The position numbers and the translations under genes were made by a program. Source: Pelargonium nanum (Eukaryota > Streptophyta > Magnoliopsida > Geraniales > Geraniaceae). From it: a DNA stretch of 23,604 nt. Each line of letters opens with the position of its first letter. The stretch's first letter is position 1. Where the stretch lies: assembly GCA_036897485.1 (NCBI GenBank), contig JAYMTF010001406.1:1-23604 (forward strand), written 5' to 3'. This document shows, piece after piece, positions 21,496 through 23,604 of this stretch. Below the pieces are notes generated by a model. That model was not told where the DNA came from. It ran no database searches and saw only the letters and a program-made list of their open reading frames with translations.

Positions 21496-22149
21496 ATGGA
21501 CTCATTTGATGCCGTCAAATTCGAGAAGGCCAAGGCCATGCTCCGCTACAACCGCCTCCGCGGCATCGCCAAGCTCCTCCGTCTCGCCGAGTTCTTCGCC
21601 GCTCTCCTCCTCCTCTCCTGGTGCTCCTCCCGCCTCCCTCTCGCCGTCCGCTTCATCTCCGGCTTATTCGCCGGCCACCTCTTCTACTTCCTCCTCTGCA
21701 ATGCCATCATCCTCGCTCTCCTCCTCAACTCCGGCTGGCTATCTCACCAATCAACCTCCTCTCCCGCCGCCGCCTACGATCACCTCATCGAAAACGCCGA
21801 CCGATCCGATTCGCATTCCGAAATTCGCGATCCGGTGCCGGCGGAGGGGGAGATTGTGTACCAGGACAAGGAGATGATCGCGGATTCTGATCCGGCGAGA
21901 CCTACTGATTTGGATTTCCCGAAGGAATTCCGGCGGACTAAGTCGGAGATTAAGTATCCGGAGAAATGCGCGGTGCTCCGGCGGTCGGAGACGGAGATCT
22001 GCCGGGACATTGTGAGCGCCGGCGCCGGAGAGGAGGAGGAGGAGATGAGCAACGAAGAGTTCCAGCAGACGATTGAGGCGTTCATTGCGAAGCAGTTGAA
22101 GTTCCGCCGTCAAGAGTCAACGGCAGGTGTTCTTCAAACCTACAGCTGA
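21496..22149 (+). CDS. DUF4408 domain membrane protein with C-terminal DUF761-like motif (217 aa)
   Basis: One exon runs from the first ATG after the C/T-rich leader to TGA at 22147-22149. The N-terminus (KFEKAKAMLRYNRLRGIAKLLRLAEFF) is typical of DUF4408 and leads into hydrophobic segments at ~27-43 and ~50-77. The middle is acidic and disordered. The C-terminus SNEEFQQTIEAFIAKQLKF (~185-203) matches the DUF761 motif shared by this plant family. Two membrane segments with both long ends on one side is the simplest topology. No biochemical function is established that I know of. The 5' half is strikingly C-rich at third positions compared with the AT-rich flanks, which produces long overlapping open frames on both strands. 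Confidence 0.9.
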   Translation: MDSFDAVKFEKAKAMLRYNRLRGIAKLLRLAEFFAALLLLSWCSSRLPLAVRFISGLFAGHLFYFLLCNAIILALLLNSGWLSHQSTSSPAAAYDHLIENADRSDSHSEIRDPVPAEGEIVYQDKEMIADSDPARPTDLDFPKEFRRTKSEIKYPEKCAVLRRSETEICRDIVSAGAGEEEEEMSNEEFQQTIEAFIAKQLKFRRQESTAGVLQTYS

Positions 22150-22183
22150 ATCTGCCGTACTACTCATTTCTCGAATATATAAA

Positions 22184-22193
22184 AATAAATAAA
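22184..22193 (+). terminator. Candidate overlapping polyadenylation signals of the DUF4408 gene
   Basis: Two overlapping AATAAA hexamers (22184-22189 and 22188-22193) lie 35-45 bases after the stop codon. Confidence 0.4.
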
Positions 22194-23240
22194 AGTGATA
22201 ATTCAAATTTAACGACAAAAAAAAATTAATCATTATTTTCTGTATTTATTTAGTTTCTCTAAATTAGTGGCTCTACTTAATTAATCAACTTGTACGGATG
22301 TAATGTACAGAGGAGGGTGGTGTTTTCTTTTACGTAAATGCCCCTTCTATTTAGTCAAGCCAAATTGACCCCATTTTCCGATAATATTTTCTTTTTATGA
22401 ATTTGATTGTGGCTGAGTCAACAGTTACGTCTTGGTTATGTTTTTATGTTGTGTGAATTTTAAAATTTTAAAATTTCTGTGGCGTGAAGAATAACTTATA
22501 CGTGGAGGAGATAAAAAAAAAACAAATAAGATACGTAAAAATAGAATACAATCCTTAGGAAATGGAAAAATATATAGATACACATTCTAAACTTTGTAAT
22601 CTCTTGGTAGAATGATAGGAAGGAATAAGAATTTATACGCTAATCCTATTTATAGGATTTTGTGAATATGATTTTAGCTTCTATGATTACAAGACCCCTG
22701 AAACATAATCATATTTACATAAAAAGAGGTTTTTAACTTGATTCATAAAGCAAATTTTAATATTTAAATTAAAAAAATTTATTACGTGCAAAATGATAGT
22801 GAATATGTTCGTTATTATATAGATGAACAAATTTTACCACTAGATTGTGACATACATATAAGATGTATTTTGTATGTTTAGTTATTTTATTTTATAGCAG
22901 TTTAAAAAAGAATTGCATACTTAATGTTATCATCACTCATTCATCAATGTAATAATGTAATATCTTGCAAAGTTTACAAGAGATTAAACAAGCAAACGAT
23001 CTTTAAGAACTCAAAGACTCGTGAACATGAGATCTACAACACATCGCATCAGCTGTTTCTTTGACCTCGACTTTGATCAATTATGACACAACGCAGTATT
23101 ATCGCTCATTGTAAATAAAATTTCGAATACTATAACAATACATAAAAGATCGATATGACAACTCATGAGCAACAGTTAAAGATAAACAACTCAATTATAT
23201 TGTCTGAAACAATAAACCAACTTATGAAATTTTAATTTTA
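22194..23240. other. Intergenic, strongly AT-rich, nothing recognised
   Basis: No coding frame, RNA gene or clear repeat was seen beyond short A/T-rich words such as TTTTAAAATTTTAAAATTT near 22458. The composition changes abruptly to GC-rich at about 23241, where the RNase H-like fragment begins. Confidence 0.5.
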
Positions 23241-23247
23241 GAGATGA

Positions 23248-23604
23248 TGGAGGGATGGTGGTAGTGGCGGTCGGAGGTGCTGGGAAGGGTTGGTTGAGGC
23301 AAGGCTGGTGGAGGCGTGGGCGTTGAGAGCGGCGGTGGAGTGGTTGGCGGACAAGGGGTGGGCGGGGATGTCGTTTGAAAGTGATGCTTTGGGAGTTGTG
23401 CAAGCTGTACAAGCTGAAGGGGAGGACAACAGTGCCTTTGGCTTGGTCGTTGATGATATCCGGTCTATTTTACTAGTTATAGCTGGGTCGGATGTATGTT
23501 TTGTTAGGAGATCTGCGAATCGGGTGGCCCACGCATTAGCTCGGTCCTCGAATTTTATGTCAGGGGTGCAGGAGGGGGCGGGTTCACAGGCCCCCTTTGA
23601 GAGG
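23248..23604 (+). pseudogene. RNase H-like (RVT_3) domain fragment, probably non-LTR retrotransposon debris; continues past the window
   Basis: The frame is open from 23248 to the window end (codons in the phase of GTT at 23293). It reads VEAWALRAAVEWLADKGW, then FESDALGVVQAV, then CFVRRSANRVAHALARSS. This is the pattern of the plant RVT_3 RNase H-like domain found at the end of LINE polyproteins and as solo genes: the Glu of the EA(W)ALR helix, the Asp of ESD and the N..AH.LAR terminal helix. The first strand with its catalytic Asp is missing, and a TGA at 23245-23247 blocks the frame just where AT-rich DNA meets GC-rich DNA. No start codon and no good splice acceptor explain this, so a 5'-truncated remnant is likelier than an exon. 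The 3' side beyond the window is unknown. Confidence 0.65.

Noticed and set aside
21464..22113. Long alternative frames on both strands over the DUF4408 gene
   Set aside because: They are low-complexity Ser/Pro/Leu/Arg products caused by high third-position GC in the real gene.
23191..23412. Pro/His-rich minus-strand frames opposite the RNase H-like fragment
   Set aside because: The plus-strand reading gives conserved RNase H-like motifs; these are its shadow.

Overview
This window reads as nuclear DNA of a dicotyledonous plant. The genes are split by AT-rich GT..AG introns and separated by AT-rich intergenic DNA. Every recognisable protein belongs to a plant family: an auxilin-like J-protein, a plastid Era GTPase, a GH5 endo-mannanase, a plastid epsilon-type lipid phosphate phosphatase and a DUF4408 membrane protein. 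No tRNA, rRNA, CRISPR array or bacterial-style operon was seen. The species cannot be fixed from the sequence alone.

Layout, left to right. (1) <1-2652, +: the 3' part of an auxilin-like J-domain gene, seven exons visible, entering from the left edge. (2) 3493-3834, +: a single-exon small basic protein of unknown function with a conserved-looking C-terminal motif. (3) 5424-7130, +: a three-exon gene for an uncharacterised coiled-coil protein with a predicted C-terminal membrane anchor. It has a leader intron, a short upstream ORF and an upstream G-box/ABRE cluster. (4) 7653-12757, +: a nine-exon chloroplast-type Era GTPase with all G motifs and a C-terminal KH domain. (5) 14694-16388, +: a five-exon secreted endo-beta-mannanase (GH5). 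(6) 16620-18834, -: a four-exon plastid lipid phosphate phosphatase epsilon, convergent with the mannanase and carrying a tandem duplication in its first intron. (7) 21496-22149, +: a single-exon DUF4408 protein. (8) 23248->23604, +: an RNase H-like fragment, probably debris of a non-LTR retrotransposon, running off the right edge.

The genes do not form a pathway. They act in clathrin uncoating, plastid ribosome assembly, wall mannan hydrolysis and plastid lipid dephosphorylation, and the order looks like ordinary plant gene neighbourhood. I rebuilt exon structures by hand from reading frame, GT/AG sites and family conservation. All CDS models below stay in frame and close on a stop.

I found no convincing undescribed multi-gene system. 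The points most worth a second look are the two uncharacterised proteins (3493-3834 and 5424-7130), the upstream ORF before the latter, a hairpin-forming MITE-like insertion in an ERA intron, the tandem duplication in the LPPE intron, and the isolated RNase H fragment at the right edge.
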